Part shown: positions 31,697 to 43,225 of the stretch, piece after piece
Layout: each line of letters begins with the position of its first letter
Numbering within the stretch: position 1 is the stretch's first letter
Assembly: GCA_023052935.1 (NCBI GenBank)
Contig: CM041298.1
Coordinates: 52,521,813-52,585,812 of the forward strand
Length of the DNA stretch: 64,000 bases
Source: Piezodorus guildinii
Taxonomy: Eukaryota; Arthropoda; Insecta; Hemiptera; Pentatomidae
Direction of reading: 5' to 3'
Position numbers and translations under genes: made by a program
Notes under the pieces: generated by a model
Databases searched by the model: none
What the model was told of the DNA's origin: nothing
The model's input: the letters and a program-made list of their open reading frames with translations, nothing else

Positions 31697-32460
31697 AAAT
31701 AAAGAATTTAGTATGGCATAGTAAAACACCTTGAGCGGTCAGTGATATTTACGTGCGTTTTTCTTTGAAAAAGTTTGATAACATTGGATTCATGGACAGA
31801 ATTATTGATAGATTTGTGTATTTTTTAAGTATGAAAAGCCAGAATTAAAAGTAGAAGAAAAATTAGGAATAAATCAAATTATTAACATACGCGCGACCAT
31901 GACTCTGGACATATATACGTTATTTATTCATATTTATTTGCTGCAAAATTTTCAAAAAGTTCTCGAAATCCCTCTTCCATTATTTCTTTCAAATTTAATT
32001 AACTATTTTTGGGTCTTACTAAAAAGGAAATCAGGAAATACTATATTCAAAATGAAAATGGCCTCAAGATACAATAAGTGTTGGAGTGGGGTAATATTTC
32101 ACACTAAACAATTAATTAATTAGTAAGATCAATTCCTAGTTGGCTAAAATCTATAATTATACAAAAGTTTTTAACAACAGGATGTTTATTTATGATCACT
32201 GCACTAATATAACAAGGAAACCACGAAATTCCGAACACTTTTGACACCATTAACATACACTATTTCTAATATTTTCGTAAATAAACGTTCAATGCGTTAA
32301 TAATAAAATGATTGTTGTCCTAATTTTTGGTTTTAGCTATTGTATACCTTCCTTCAAACATTATAAAGTGGTTAATAACTCTTTACAAACATAAAAAATA
32401 AGTTAAAAACAAGTGAATTTCTGAATAGTAATGAATTCCGAATACTTTTGACACTCACTG

Positions 32461-32571
32461 TATATATTTATAGAGATTATGATATAAGTCTTTATACCTT
32501 TTTGAACTCCAATATTTTTTCAGTTGATTTTAAATATGGTGGTAAGTGAAAGTCATCTGTTGCTCGCGTCA
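32461..32571 (-). mobile_element. HINE-like 5'-terminal fragment flanking the Tc1 element
   Basis: Ends GGTAAGTGAAAGTCATCTGT and TGCTCGCGTCAG before a T-run, matching the family's 5' terminus in minus orientation. With the fragment at 25310-25368 it suggests that the Tc1-like element landed in an older HINE copy. Confidence 0.6.
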
Positions 32572-32899
32572 GTTTTTTACACTACATTTCATATATCGAT
32601 TATTTATTATGAATAAATAAATATTTGGAATAATTCATTTAGGGGGAAACGTGAATGTTGTGTGATGTTCGCTCTGGATTTATTATTTAAGATATATTAA
32701 GTTTTAATTGATAGGTACTGTAGTGGTAGTATGGCTGATTGAACTGAAGGTTATGTTATTAATAGAGTTGCATTTGTGTCCTCATTCTTCACAGCGCGGT
32801 CTTGTTCCACGGTTAAAATTTGGTACTTTTAAACTGCTAACTTTTTATATTTTATTTATAATAAATAATTTAAGTAATACCTCATCGTAAAATAAATAA

Positions 32900-33656
32900 T
32901 CTGGAGAGTGCATAACACATTTTCTCACTTACTTATCTTGAAATAAAATTTTAAATAAATATTATGTTATAAAAAAAAAAAAAATATTTTGTTTTTAGAT
33001 GGACCTATACATTTTAGATAAAATAATATATCAATATAAAATTATTATGTACAATAATCACTTAAGTTTATACCCTATTCGTCCCAATATATTACCTTCT
33101 GCAACTTTTTATACAAGACTTTTTCCTTAAATCTTTAGCTTGCCAACGACATCAGTATTACTTTCATGTTTAACAAAAAAAAAAAAAAAAAATTGAATTA
33201 AAAAATATGTTTCTGCTTTAGTTGGTTATCAAATTCGTTCAACTTGTATATTAGGCCGTTTTTTATCAATGTTAACAAGTTGACAATGGTCAGTTCTTTC
33301 AAATTTACAATATTTAAAGGACGAAAATTTAAAATATTGTCATTTAAGCTGTGTCTAGTTATTTCAAATAGAATAAAACCTACATCATATTAAAGCTTAT
33401 TAAATTTTATATCGATGTAGCTCGTTTAATGAAAATCGTTTAAGCTGTTTTAGGGAAAATCATTAAAAGATGCAAAATGCGTGGTATAAAGTGCATTTCA
33501 GGTAAGCCGAATTTGATGATCGAAAAAAATATTCTTAAAAGCCCTTTCCTACGATTTCAATCAGATAAAAACTACATTAAATTTAACCCAAAAGTTGTAT
33601 TTCCGTTAAAATACAGTAAAATATAGCCAAGAAATAAATAAAAAGTAAGTCTAAGT
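32900..33656 (+). mobile_element. HINE-like element, copy O, diverged
   Basis: Degenerate 5' end TCTGGAGAGTGCATAACAC with CTCACTTAC. The interior has TTTAGCTTGCCAACG, CGTTCAACTTGTATATTAG and AATGCGTGGTATAAAGTG. The 3' end AGTAAGTCTAAGTAAAA is worn. Confidence 0.6.
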
Positions 33657-33837
33657 AAAAAAGATTTATTTTTAGAAAGATTTATCAATTAATTTTATTT
33701 GAAACTTGTGGCTGAATTCCTCTGAAAATAAGTGTTTATCGGAATTAAACTAAATTTAATGAATACAAATGAAAATTAAGTAATGTTTATTATATAGTAC
33801 AACTGGTTGTTTAAAACTATATATTGTTCACTATGTA

Positions 33838-33985
33838 TCATGGTTTTCGAGAATAAGATTTTACATAAAAGTTTGGGTTCGAAGAGGGATAAGGTTCTGT
33901 AGAGAATTTAGAAGGCTACACACGCGGAATTGCAGAGCTTGTATCTCTCTAGTATCAACGAAGTTGTAGTGTCGTGGGAGACGGC
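33838..33985 (+). pseudogene. RTE-like LINE fragment
   Basis: Short plus-strand match to the RTE-like copies. It encodes FENKILHKSLGSKRDK (relative: FENKVLRKIFGPKRDE) and ATHAELQSLYLSS (relative: LHNAELRSLYPVN), with a frame break between them. It represents the region after the polymerase core. Confidence 0.65.
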
Positions 33986-34379
33986 CCGAAGGGACTTTTT
34001 TTGGGAAAGTTGTTAAACTTAATTAAAGAACTAATTTCTTAAAAGTAAATTCTCCTTGAAGCCTAGTGTTATTTTTATTTTTGTTATTTTGGAAATAAAG
34101 AGTGCCATGACGGACACGTTTTTTTTTTTTTCTTGAAAGCTTCTATTGATGAATATGTGTATAATTTTAATTTCATAATGCATGTCAAACTTACGCTTGA
34201 ATTGATTTAGCAGTTATATATTTCTCTTCAATTTTAGTTTATTTTTTTATTGGTGTTGTTGAAGCGAGATGTTTTGTCTTTAGTTTAAAAGTATATAATC
34301 TTATATACAATCCCAATATCTTGATATTGGGATGTTTAAGAGGCTTAAGGAATTTTCCAATGACAACCCGTTATTCTTC

Positions 34380-34958
34380 ACTTTCACTTACCTATATATG
34401 AAATATAAAAGTTTAAAAAAAATGACGCCTAATATGTTACAGCAAATTTTTCATCAAAATCAGCTAACCAAGAGCCTCTTAATACCAGTGCATTTTGTAC
34501 CTTTTTACATTTTTTAAAATGGCTATAACAATTTTGATTAAACTCGCTATATCGATGTTAAATTTGATAGACTTTAATATCATGTAGGTTTCATTCTGAT
34601 TGAAGTATGGCAGGGCTTAAATGCCGATATTTTAAATTGTCTTCATTTAAAAGAACAGCATAAACCCTGTAATAATATACCGTTGGAAAGCTAATGATTT
34701 TAGAAAAAATATTACCTTATACACAAGCCTGTAAAAGTTAATAGTGATGAAAAGCACATAAAACTTACAGATTATTTTAGATAATAATATAATCGATTTT
34801 TTAATTAAACACATGTTTCTACAGAAATTAAATTAATTAATCATTTTTAAATTTTAAATTAAATTAAATTAATCATTTTTATATATAACTGTATATGAAC
34901 ATTCTTTAATCGATTTTTAAACGGAGGTAAGTGAAAGTCGTGTGTTGCCCGCACCAGA
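34380..34958 (-). mobile_element. HINE-like element, copy G, internally deleted
   Basis: Both ends present: ACTTTCACTTACCTATATAT and GGTAAGTGAAAGTCGTGTGT with TGCCCGCACCAGA. About 200 bp that other copies carry just inside the hairpin end is missing, and the text jumps to AATGACGCCTAATATGTTAC. Confidence 0.8.
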
Positions 34959-35703
34959 TTTTTTTTGTTTTCATTTTAAATATTGAAAACTTAATTTTTC
35001 TTTACGTGCATTAAATAAAAAACAAATATTCTAATTTAAATTTCTGAGCTTACTGATCGATCAATGTATGTATTACTTTTCGCGTTAAACACCACGAAAA
35101 ATCCTCAAATGGATGCTGAAAATTTATTGTTAAGTAAAGACTATTTATGTCTCTGCAATGGAAGAATCCTTGAGCGGTTTGAAATCGGGTCGTTGGGAGT
35201 TAAAACGTGCTTGGATTGTCAACTGTGTTATTTTCTATTCTCGCCATTGTACAACACTCATTTAAAACTCAAAACAATAATATTAGCTAATATTCTATAA
35301 ATATATTTCATATAATTTAAACAATAAGTAACAATACTATGGTTTTCAATCTATTGTCTTCTGACTTGAGTAAGCTTAGAGTTGACAACTTTTCTAGTCC
35401 TTCGATTTATAAAACTCATTATATTCTAGCCTTCAAGTTAATTTAAATCCACAAGGTTTTATTCATCGTTTTGTTCTTCATTTTCCTATTTAACTATTAG
35501 CTTGCCTGCATTATCTAGCTAAACCGTCTGAGGTTTCCAATGGAAAAAGTTTTCTTTTTAAGTTCTCTTTTTTAAGTTACATTTTCTGACATCCTCATGT
35601 GCCTAACTAAAATTCTATTCTCTTATATCCGTCACTCCGATACTCTTCTCATTTCGCCTATTCAATCACTTCATGTCTATCCAATCCTCAAAGAACCCCT
35701 GTA
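34959..35703. other. No feature recognised
   Basis: AT-rich DNA. The 78-aa frame at 35064-35300 has no family resemblance that I can see and is probably chance. Confidence 0.4.
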
Positions 35704-36172
35704 TTAGGTTGCCCGGAAAATTTATTTTATGCTATGTATGATTTTGTGTTTTCTTTAAAATACCCCTCTACATAACTTTATGTTTATTAGATTGTTAATT
35801 TTTATGAATGTCAACACTTATTCTTTCACAAACGATAATGTTTGTTAACCTCTGTAACATTTCACTGCTTAAAAATAATTCAGTCTTTAATATGATATCA
35901 ACGGGTGATATTCGTATGATTTTGTTTTACGATTTTAAACGGACATTTAGAGGGCCAGAAACATCAATCAAGTTTGGGACGAGGACAGCATTAATGAGTG
36001 CTCTGCTCTAAGGTGGTTCAAACATTTTAGGATATGGACTTCATCCTTGAAGACTAAGTAGGTCGTAGAAGGACTTCCTCTCTTAATGACGAGATTCTGC
36101 TGGAAAAAAACTAAAGGACAACTTTTCGTAAAATTGCTGTTATAAAACGCTTTTTTGGAGTTTCTCAATTTT
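35704..36172 (+). pseudogene. Mariner-type transposon fragment, N-terminal transposase remains
   Basis: Begins TTAGGTTGCCCGGAAAAT, a typical mariner inverted-terminal sequence. From about 35890 the frames encode DIRMILFYDFKRTF and then NQVWDEDSINECSALRWFKH, equivalent to the mariner first helix-turn-helix (..FGEDSINERTARRWFKRF..), then SLKTK-stop and MTRFCWKKTKGQLFVKLL (relative: LVEADPRQTTRELAE). Stops and a shift interrupt it, and the DDD core and right end are absent. Confidence 0.75.
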
Positions 36173-36307
36173 AAATATAGGAAATTTTATATCGAGGTTA
36201 TAAATTGATTATAAAAACCGTAATAAGTGAAATTTGTGTTGCACTTACCACTTTTTCAAAATTATAATTTTTTTTCTTAAAACTATATATATATTTGCAA
36301 TATTTTA

Positions 36308-36505
36308 CTGTTCTCCGAGCCTCGGTATTGAATCCCAGCTGTGTCATAAATATTTATTGTTATTTTGGCCGGGCATCGACGCTGGGCTATGGAGAACCTC
36401 CTGCGGCACACCTAACATCTATAAAGTGGGTATCCAACTGGTAAAAACCTGACCAGCTGGCGGATGAGTTTGATCCATACCTAACTAGCTCATTGCACCG
36501 TCGCT
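36308..36505 (+). mobile_element. SINE2 fragment
   Basis: From a worn B-box (GGTATTGAATCCC) through GGCTATGGAGAACCTCCTG, CTATAAAGTGGGTATCCAAC and CTCATTGCACCGTCGCTGG. It lacks the first 60 bp of the tRNA-like head. Confidence 0.75.
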
Positions 36506-36548
36506 GGTCATGAACAATTCAGATTTTTTTTTTATCCCATTAAAATAT

Positions 36549-36945
36549 TCTCATACTATACTGAAACGACAACAAGCTGCACGACGTTTTCGGCTACTTC
36601 AACACTTACTAGACGAACGTTCTAATCTCTCTCTAAACTACAAACGGCTCATTTACATGCACGTTGGCTTTGTGGCTCAACTAAACCATTGAACTCCCTT
36701 CGAACCCAATCCTTACAATGGAAAATCCTCAACGCTCCCTTCTTTGTCACGGACAAACTCATCTTTAATAACCTTATTGTTCTGATTGTTACTGATTTGG
36801 CCCGAACCAGATATCATTCCTTTTATGACAAACTCCATTCCCACTCTATCCCATTATTTTCAATCCTATCTTTCTCTTCAATGCCTGATAATCCTCCGAG
36901 GCGTCTGAAAGTAAGATGGCCTCGAGACCTTCTAGTTTAGAATAT
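36549..36945 (+). pseudogene. Jockey (family A-like) ORF2 C-terminal fragment
   Basis: Two frames: RQQAARRFRLLQHLLDERSN (relative: RQETARRYRLLQHLLDKRSK) and, after a break near 36690, KILNAPFFVTDKLI...ARTRYHSFYDKL...DNPPRRLKVRWPRDLL. Between them the WTYGIELWG block is deleted. Inserted between two SINE2 fragments. Confidence 0.85.
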
Positions 36946-37024
36946 TTGTGCTGCGGATGGATAGCAACTCATAAGTCTTGTTCATGTCTATTTTCTTTAA
37001 GTCTATTTATTATTTATGTTATAT

Positions 37025-37270
37025 AATCCCGGCTATGGAGACCCTGCTGGGATAGACACTCAGCCTCTATAAAGTGGGTACCCAATGAGATTGGGTAAAA
37101 AACCTGGCGGCTGAGCGTGATCAAGGCCTAATCACCTCATTGCACGGCCTTTGGCCTAGAAACAGCACGAATCTCTACATATACTGAGCCCAAGATTCTT
37201 CATGGGTTATAGTGGTACAGATTGTATGATACAGTTGTAAATATCATTAAATAACTTAAAAAAAAAAAAC
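37025..37270 (+). mobile_element. SINE2 fragment with A-rich tail
   Basis: CCCGGCTATGGAGACCC, CCTCTATAAAGTGGGTACCC, CTCATTGCACGGCC and ACTGAGCCCAAGATTCTTCA, ending in an A-run at about 37257-37270. The head is absent. Confidence 0.8.
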
Positions 37271-38637
37271 TTTAAAATTCATTGTTATTATTTTTATCAG
37301 CTTTAATTTAATTTTAAATTAATAAAGTTGGTGTAAGTAGCTTGCAACAGATTTTTTATCGATAGCGAGCAAATTTGAATTATTATTTATTTTAATGCTG
37401 AAATCATGTTAATTATGCGGTAAACGAATAATTTTAAGGGATATACGTGATAATTTTAGAGTTTGAAATATGATAATGAAAACAAGGTATTTTCGTGTGT
37501 GACGCCCTGTCAGGATTAAAATATTCACTAAGCGTAGGGTGGTTTCTCGTTAGCGTTACAATCGCACCTGGCTTGCCAGAATACTGGTAATGCATTTATT
37601 TCGTTTTTTAAGTTCTGATAAAAAAAGTTTTATTAAAAATTCTTGTTTAGCATTTTAGTATTTTTCTTTCGATTTTCATTAAAATAATTCAAATAAAATT
37701 TCCAGAAAACCTAACATTTTATCATTATAAGCAATAATAAACGGCGGATTAAAACATTTTTTAAAATATTTTTTTTATTATTTTTTTAAAATATTTTTTT
37801 TATTATTTTTTTAAAATTTTATTTTATTTATTTATTTATTTTTTGGTCGATTGAAAAGGTTCATAATTTAAAATAATAAATCAAAATTGGTGTAATTAAC
37901 TTGTTAGTTATATTAAACAGTTCCTATTTTATTGGATTTATTACAATTTTCTGTTTTGAGTGTAGTTTATCTAAATAGATTTTGAAAGTTTAAATTACTT
38001 ACTTACTGGGCAATCCCATTTAGTTTACATTGCAAAATCGTTTTTCATTAAATGATCTAAAAGTAGAAATAATTATTAAAAATGTTTGTTAATTAATTTA
38101 TAACAACTTTCAATTTTATTGCATATTAAATTTTATCAAATCATGCGTTTTCCAACGATATATCATAGGTATGTATTACTAATCATATAGCAGAAAAGAT
38201 TTTTTTAAGCCTCGATTATAATAAAAAAGTTAACTTTCCCATCTAAAGTAAAACTTGATTGCAATTTATTTTACTTATAAATATTTAAAAAAGAATGCTG
38301 TATATACAGTTTTTACTATAATTTAGGGCATTCTTTATACATCGCGTAGTTTAGAAGCAATTCAGGGAAACATTTATAAATAGATGGAATATAAAAATGA
38401 CAGGCTTTTCAGTTATTTTGTCTTTGAACCACTGACTCTAAAAAAAGTCATACCATTAAGTATTCCCTCCAAAATAAAATTGATTTAAGTAATTTTTGTC
38501 TGAATTACAAAACAGTGGCCCAAGGTATTTCAAATTATTGATCAATTAGTTGGGATCATTAACGATCATTTAAATTATCCTATTGAATGCAATTTTTTTT
38601 TATAAATAATTATTTGAAAGTTAATTTATTATATATA
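37271..38637. other. AT-rich DNA, no gene; one possible HINE terminus
   Basis: No frame of interest. Near 37325-37357, GGTGTAAGTAGCTTGCAACA followed by GATTTTTT resembles the outer end of a HINE in minus orientation. A tract at about 37765-37840 repeats TTTTTTATTATTTTTTTAAA. Confidence 0.4.
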
Positions 38638-38661
38638 TAATTCCTTAATGAGGCGTACTGT

Positions 38662-38705
<44 letters not shown>

Positions 38706-38731
38706 AAAGTACGCCTCATTAAGGAATTATA
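38638..38731. repeat. Long palindrome centred on (TA)n
   Basis: Left arm TAATTCCTTAATGAGGCGTA continues CTGTCCCTA; the right arm is its reverse complement (TAGGGAAAGTACGCC then TCATTAAGGAATTA) apart from one position. Between the arms lie about 33 bp of TA repeats. The whole can fold into a near-perfect hairpin with about 30-bp arms, as in a very short MITE. Confidence 0.85.
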
Positions 38732-38925
38732 GACGGTCATTTAAAAAATAAATCATTTTTTATTTAAAATATTGTAAATCTACTTTATTGTCTCCAAACC
38801 TTGTAGTTAATGAAGCTTTGATAAATTATGTTAAACAGAAATATTTCTTTACTATAGAATAATTTACGTTATACTTTTAATCTTTTAATATAATAATTAT
38901 GTTAATTTAGCTGTATTAATAGTCC

Positions 38926-39195
38926 GTTGTTTGTTATTCGTTAAACGTCACTTTTTTGAATATGGCAATCGAGGATGCTACATTGGGAGTCCAAATTTTG
39001 CCTATCCAGGTTTTTTAGATATGGATCTTTAACGAGTACGGGACATCGTACAGGCTCGGACCACTTTTAACGTCCCCTCCGAAGACGGCGTAACTAGAGG
39101 ATTTTTTACTCCCATTAAAATCAGGACCACCTGGGGTTTGAACCCGTGACCTTGGCATAGGAGGCGGGTTACGCTGCCACCAGCTACAAGTATCC
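38926..39195 (-). mobile_element. SINE1, near full length
   Basis: Minus-strand copy with scattered single-base deletions relative to 24143-24421. The body blocks, the B-box complement (GGGTTTGAACCCGTGACC) and the head AGCTACAAGTATCC are present. The tail side is TTGTTTGTTATTCG. Confidence 0.85.
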
Positions 39196-39350
39196 TAATA
39201 TCGTTAAACTCCGTTTTCTATTTATTGTACAGATAGAGCTTTTTATTTTCAATTTTTAGTTTCATTATGTGGTTTAGTCTTCATAGTTAAGGGAAAAAGA
39301 TAAAGAATAAAAATAAATTACAACTATTTATTTATTTATGTAGCTTGGTG

Positions 39351-39397
<47 letters not shown>

Positions 39398-40257
39398 CTG
39401 ATAAGTCTGCATTGTTCCTCACGATTTCATTATTTTATATTTATCTTCAACGTATTCGTTGAATTAATTGCATTTTGAGTAAATACTTTCTTCATGAGTT
39501 GTTTTAATGCAATTCGTCCTAGATGTTCTAACCTCATAAATTATCACTTAATAACAATATTCTCCAAAAATCTTATCACTTCTTTATATTCGTAATCATA
39601 ACATATTCTAATATACTTAAGATTATCGATGTGAAGTATTTTATTATCAAATTATCTTAACTAAAATTTGTCCAAAGCTGATTTAACTTAAATATATAAA
39701 AGTTGTTTTAATCGAACTAATGTAATTTATTCCTTAACCTTTTTTTCATGTCTGTTATTTAGAAATCTTAATGATTTTATCAACGGGGTAAAAGTGAAAA
39801 TCGTGTGTGTGCTTATTAGATTTTAAAATGTATTTATATTTATAAAATATTAAATTGCAATCAGACACGAAATGGTATGACGTATTAACGAATGAAGATC
39901 TCTGAAGTCATTGATCTTTGGATAGAACGCCAAGGCCAAATTGTTTTCCTTTCGAATCAAAGGTCTATAATAATATTCGATATAATATTAAATATCTGCT
40001 GATTTCTAACGGAAGGCAATGGAGAAGAGTTATTAAATAGGAACCTTTAGCGAGCGTGTCCAGCACCGTTTCTCGAAAGTTCTCCTCAAGTAGAATGATT
40101 GTGCTGCAGAAAATTCAGTTTGAATGTACTTAATCTTATTCATCAATCATAGCAATACATTAAAACTTTTACAGACTTAATTTCTGTTCAGTTTAATATT
40201 TATAATTTATTTACTCATTTATCATAACTAATTTTTCATGATTAACCTTCTATTTTT
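39196..40257. other. AT-rich DNA with a long A-run; possible HINE terminus
   Basis: A run of about 43 A residues lies at 39352-39394. Near 39785-39829, GGGGTAAAAGTGAAAATCGT and GTGTGTGCTTATTAGATTTT resembles the outer HINE end. No coding sequence is seen. Confidence 0.4.
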
Positions 40258-41081
40258 ACTTTCATCTACTATATTAGTAAGGAAAGTTTGCGATCGTAAA
40301 TTTCACGAAATACACGTTTAGGTCTCCTGAGTCCAAAACCAAGTTAGCAAAAGGTCTTGGTGTGTGTGACCCGGCGGAACGTAAATGCTATAAAACTGAA
40401 TTTTATATTTAAGACACTTCGCCAGAGATGTTAAAGAACTTTCATAAAATCAGTAACAGAAGAGCACTTTATACCATGTGTACACCTCTTTAAGATTTCC
40501 TCAAAACGGCTCTAACATATTGATTAAAGCTATCTATATCGATTTTGATAACTATAAAATTTAATGGGCTTTAAATCATTTAGGTTTCATTCGGATTAAA
40601 ATGGTCGACAAGGTTAAATGTCTATTATTTTAATTTTCTTTCTCTAAGTACCTTTAATTTTATGGTTCTATAAAAATAACTATATTATCTTGTTACATGA
40701 TGAAAACAGGTAATATATAATTTGAATGAATTCGATACCACTAAAGGAAATACGAAAAATTTTTTTTTAATGCAATTTTTCGTTTATTGAACATAGAGCA
40801 TATATACATGATGATATACTGTTGGGAACTAAAATTTAGAAAAATATTATTATACAAACTTTAAAAGTTAATAAGAGTGATAAAAGCGATAAAACAACAA
40901 ATTATTTTAGATAATAATATAATATAATTAATAGATTATTTAATAAAATACATGCATCTATGAAATTTCAATTTATTAATTCTTTAATAGTTTCACGTAT
41001 TTTTATCTCTAACTGTATTTGAAAATTCTTTTATTGATTTTAAAAATGGAGGTAAGTAAAGTCGTGTGTTGCCCGCACCAA
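40258..41081 (-). mobile_element. HINE-like element, copy H
   Basis: ACTTTCATCTACTATATTAG at the hairpin end, GGTAAGTAAAGTCGTGTGTT and GCCCGCACCA at the other. It has lost many single bases relative to other copies. It faces copy I about 90 bp away, forming an inverted pair. Confidence 0.8.
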
Positions 41082-41168
41082 TTTTTTTTTCCACCATGAT
41101 GTCAGTAATATCTAATTCCGGAAATCACCCTGTTATTGACGTGCGATTTGATTGCCAAATTTTAAAAA

Positions 41169-42044
41169 TCTGGTGCGAGCAACACTTTTTCACTTACTGC
41201 CGTTGTTAAAATCGATTAAAGCGTTTTCAAATACTGAGAGTGAGACTAATAAACAATTAATTAAATTAAATTTCTATAGAAACACGGGATTGATTAAAAA
41301 TTCTATTGTATTATTAGCTAAAATAAACAGTTAGTTTTATCGGCTTTTCATCATTCTTTATTAACTTTTACCAGCTTGTGTATAAGATAATATTTTTTAT
41401 AAAATATTTAGCTTTCCAACAGTATATTACACATATATATGTATAATTTATGCTCAAAAACGAAAAATTCCAGTAAACAAATATGTTTGCAGTTTTCTCC
41501 TCTAGTTGTTTATCGAATTCATTCAAGTTATGTATTTACCTGGTTTTTATCGTTGATAAGAGGATTATATTGTTATTTTTTTAGTATCTACAAAATTAAA
41601 GGTACGTTAGAGGAAGACAATTTGAAATATCGGCATTTAAGCCCTGTCAGACTATTTCAATCAGAATGAAACTTACATAACATTAAAGCCCATCAAATTT
41701 TACATCGATGTATATAGTTAAAGCCGTTTTTGGGAAAATCTTAAAGAGGTGTAAAATACAGGGTATAAAGTGGCTCTTCCGGTCAGCTGATTTTTATGAA
41801 GAAGTTTCTTTAACATCTCTGGCGTATAGTTGTCTTAAATATAAAATTACAGTTTCATAGGTCTTTTTGTTTACGCCCGGGAGTTACCAAAAACAGACAG
41901 ACCTTTTTGCGAGACTTGGTCATTTGGACTCAAGGGACCCTAAAACGTGTATTTCCGTTGAAAACTGGAATTCGAAAATTTTCACGATTGAAATACTTTC
42001 CCTTAGTATATATTTCATATATATATATATAGGTGAGTGAAAGT
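41169..42044 (+). mobile_element. HINE-like element, copy I (full length)
   Basis: TCTGGTGCGAGCAACACTTT to AGGTGAGTGAAAGTAAC. The terminal hairpin arms are expanded by extra TA units (TATATATATATATAGG). The outer 5' terminus follows an A-run. Frames of 60-76 aa in this stretch are repeat sequence. Confidence 0.85.
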
Positions 42045-42233
42045 AACAAAACTTGAGATGTAAACTTTGTTTTTTCTTGATTTGTTACAGAGGAGGATTA
42101 ATGAGAAATATTTAAAAAATGCATATTCGGTAGCTATTCAAATTGCAGTAATGATGAAAATAGTAAGACTGTATATAAGACTGGGGTTCAAGGACGTGTG
42201 AAATTCTAAAATAATAAAAAACTAAGGCAACAG

Positions 42234-42345
42234 TCGTCTTTCACTTACCTCCTTAAGTTGTTAAAATTAATTTAAGAACTTTTGAATAAACTTAAAAGTG
42301 TTTTAGATCAAATAACATAAACATTCTTATGACGATAATCACTTA
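42234..42345 (+). mobile_element. HINE-like fragment, 5' part
   Basis: GTCGTCTTTCACTTACCTCC, then TTGTTAAAATTAATTTAAGA, the family's first 100 bp in plus orientation. It breaks where an oppositely oriented fragment begins. Confidence 0.65.
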
Positions 42346-42346
42346 A

Positions 42347-42722
42347 GTCCCGAAAAAAGGTCTGTGTGTTTTGAAAAGTCGTACGTAACTGAAGTTTCAT
42401 ATTTAAGACAACTATACTCCAGAGATGTTGCAGCAACTTTGTCATCAAAATCGGCTGACCTAAAGTCCTACTTTATACCATGCATTTTGCACCTTTTTTT
42501 CTTAAGAACTGCTGTACCCATTTTGATTAAACTGCACTTATTACTGATTAACGATTTAATGTAGGTATATTATATAATCTAAATCATACGTTTCCTACGA
42601 AAATAAATACACGTATTATTAAAATCAACTTAAAATATATTTCAAATTGAAGTACATATAATAGTTTTTAAATTGATTTTAACAGTCGAGGTTAGTGAAA
42701 GTCGTGTGTTGACCGCACCAGA
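42347..42722 (-). mobile_element. HINE-like fragment, minus orientation
   Basis: Starts inside the family at CCCGAAAAAAGGTCTGTGTG, has an internal deletion, and ends GTCGTGTGTTGACCGCACCA and GA before a T-run. It shares the interior subtype ATCATACGTTTCCTACGAAA with copy B. Confidence 0.7.
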
Positions 42723-42937
42723 TTTTTTTGTGTTGAGATCTTTTATACTGCTTTTATTTATTGCTGAAGTCAAAGGAACCGTAGTCTCTAGAAGCCCTAA
42801 AACATTTAGCAGAAGGTCAGGAATAGAATTCACAGTTGAAATGGGGAAAGGGCTAGAAGATTGATCAGACGAAGATTGATCGAGAAAGCTATAACACAAT
42901 ACAGAGTTCTAGACCGCTGGCTAATTCCAGTAACTTG

Positions 42938-43225
42938 TATTTTTTTATTTTTTTTTAATCATTTATTGAAATTTACAACTGTATTAGTTAATACATCATG
43001 TAAATTAGCTAACAGGAATACATAAATAAGACATGAAGAGTTAATGCCCATTGGCACTACTCGCTGGGTAATCTAAACTAGAAGGTCTCGAGGCCATCTC
43101 CTTTTCAGACGCCTCGGAGGATTGTCAGGAATGGAAGAGGAAGCAAGTATTGAAACTAGTGGATTAGAATGGGAGTGGAGTTTTTCATGGAAGGATTGAT
43201 ACCTGGTCCGGGTCAAATCAACTTG
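42938..43225 (-). pseudogene. Jockey-type LINE 3' end
   Basis: T-run (poly-A complement), TTATTGAAATTTACAACTGTATTA as in the 3' UTR of the full-length jockey, then codons for the PPRRLKRRW...DL ending seen as GAGGCCATCTCCTTTTCAGA and CGCCTCGGAGGATTGTC. It belongs to a sister family and is cut off at about 43225. The 85-aa minus frame upstream (42642-42899) overlaps HINE sequence and is not claimed as a gene. Confidence 0.75.

Larger units (their letters stand above)
26280..32125 (+). pseudogene. Tc1-like transposase pseudogene, interrupted at 26570-31696
   Basis: Decayed coding sequence in several frames. The N-terminal helix-turn-helix region reads SGYTIHFLTVRRFLK, then RKTSISRRKNKRIG. The first catalytic Asp is kept in FTDDSHTKIHGSYEKIMVWR (26505 onward), which matches the family's FTDES and VWRKPN motifs. 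The WRKPNKEF motif is split by the jockey element and rejoins at 31697. Downstream are a degenerate NDPKHT block (TMTLDIYT, about 31899) and LLQNFQKVLEIPLP with FWVLLKRK (family: PQSPDLNPIE.LW), in which the last catalytic residues are gone. Stops and frameshifts make it non-functional. Confidence 0.85.
25695..32460 (+). mobile_element. Tc1-like DNA transposon (IR/DR type), split by a jockey insertion
   Basis: Ends are exact inverted repeats beginning CAGTGAGTGTCAAAAGTATT, at 25695 and ending at 32460, each bordered by TA (25693-25694 and 32461-32462). A second copy of the GTGTCAAAAGTATTCGG motif lies about 200 bp inside each end (25894-25912 and 32231-32247). That gives the two-direct-repeats-per-end structure seen in Tc1 elements such as Sleeping Beauty. 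Without the nested 5.1-kb retrotransposon the element is about 1.64 kb, normal for Tc1. Its transposase is dead. Confidence 0.92.

Noticed and set aside
42642..42899. 85-codon minus frame with a Leu-rich stretch faintly like the jockey ORF1 C-terminus
   Set aside because: Half of it lies in HINE sequence and the similarity is only of composition.
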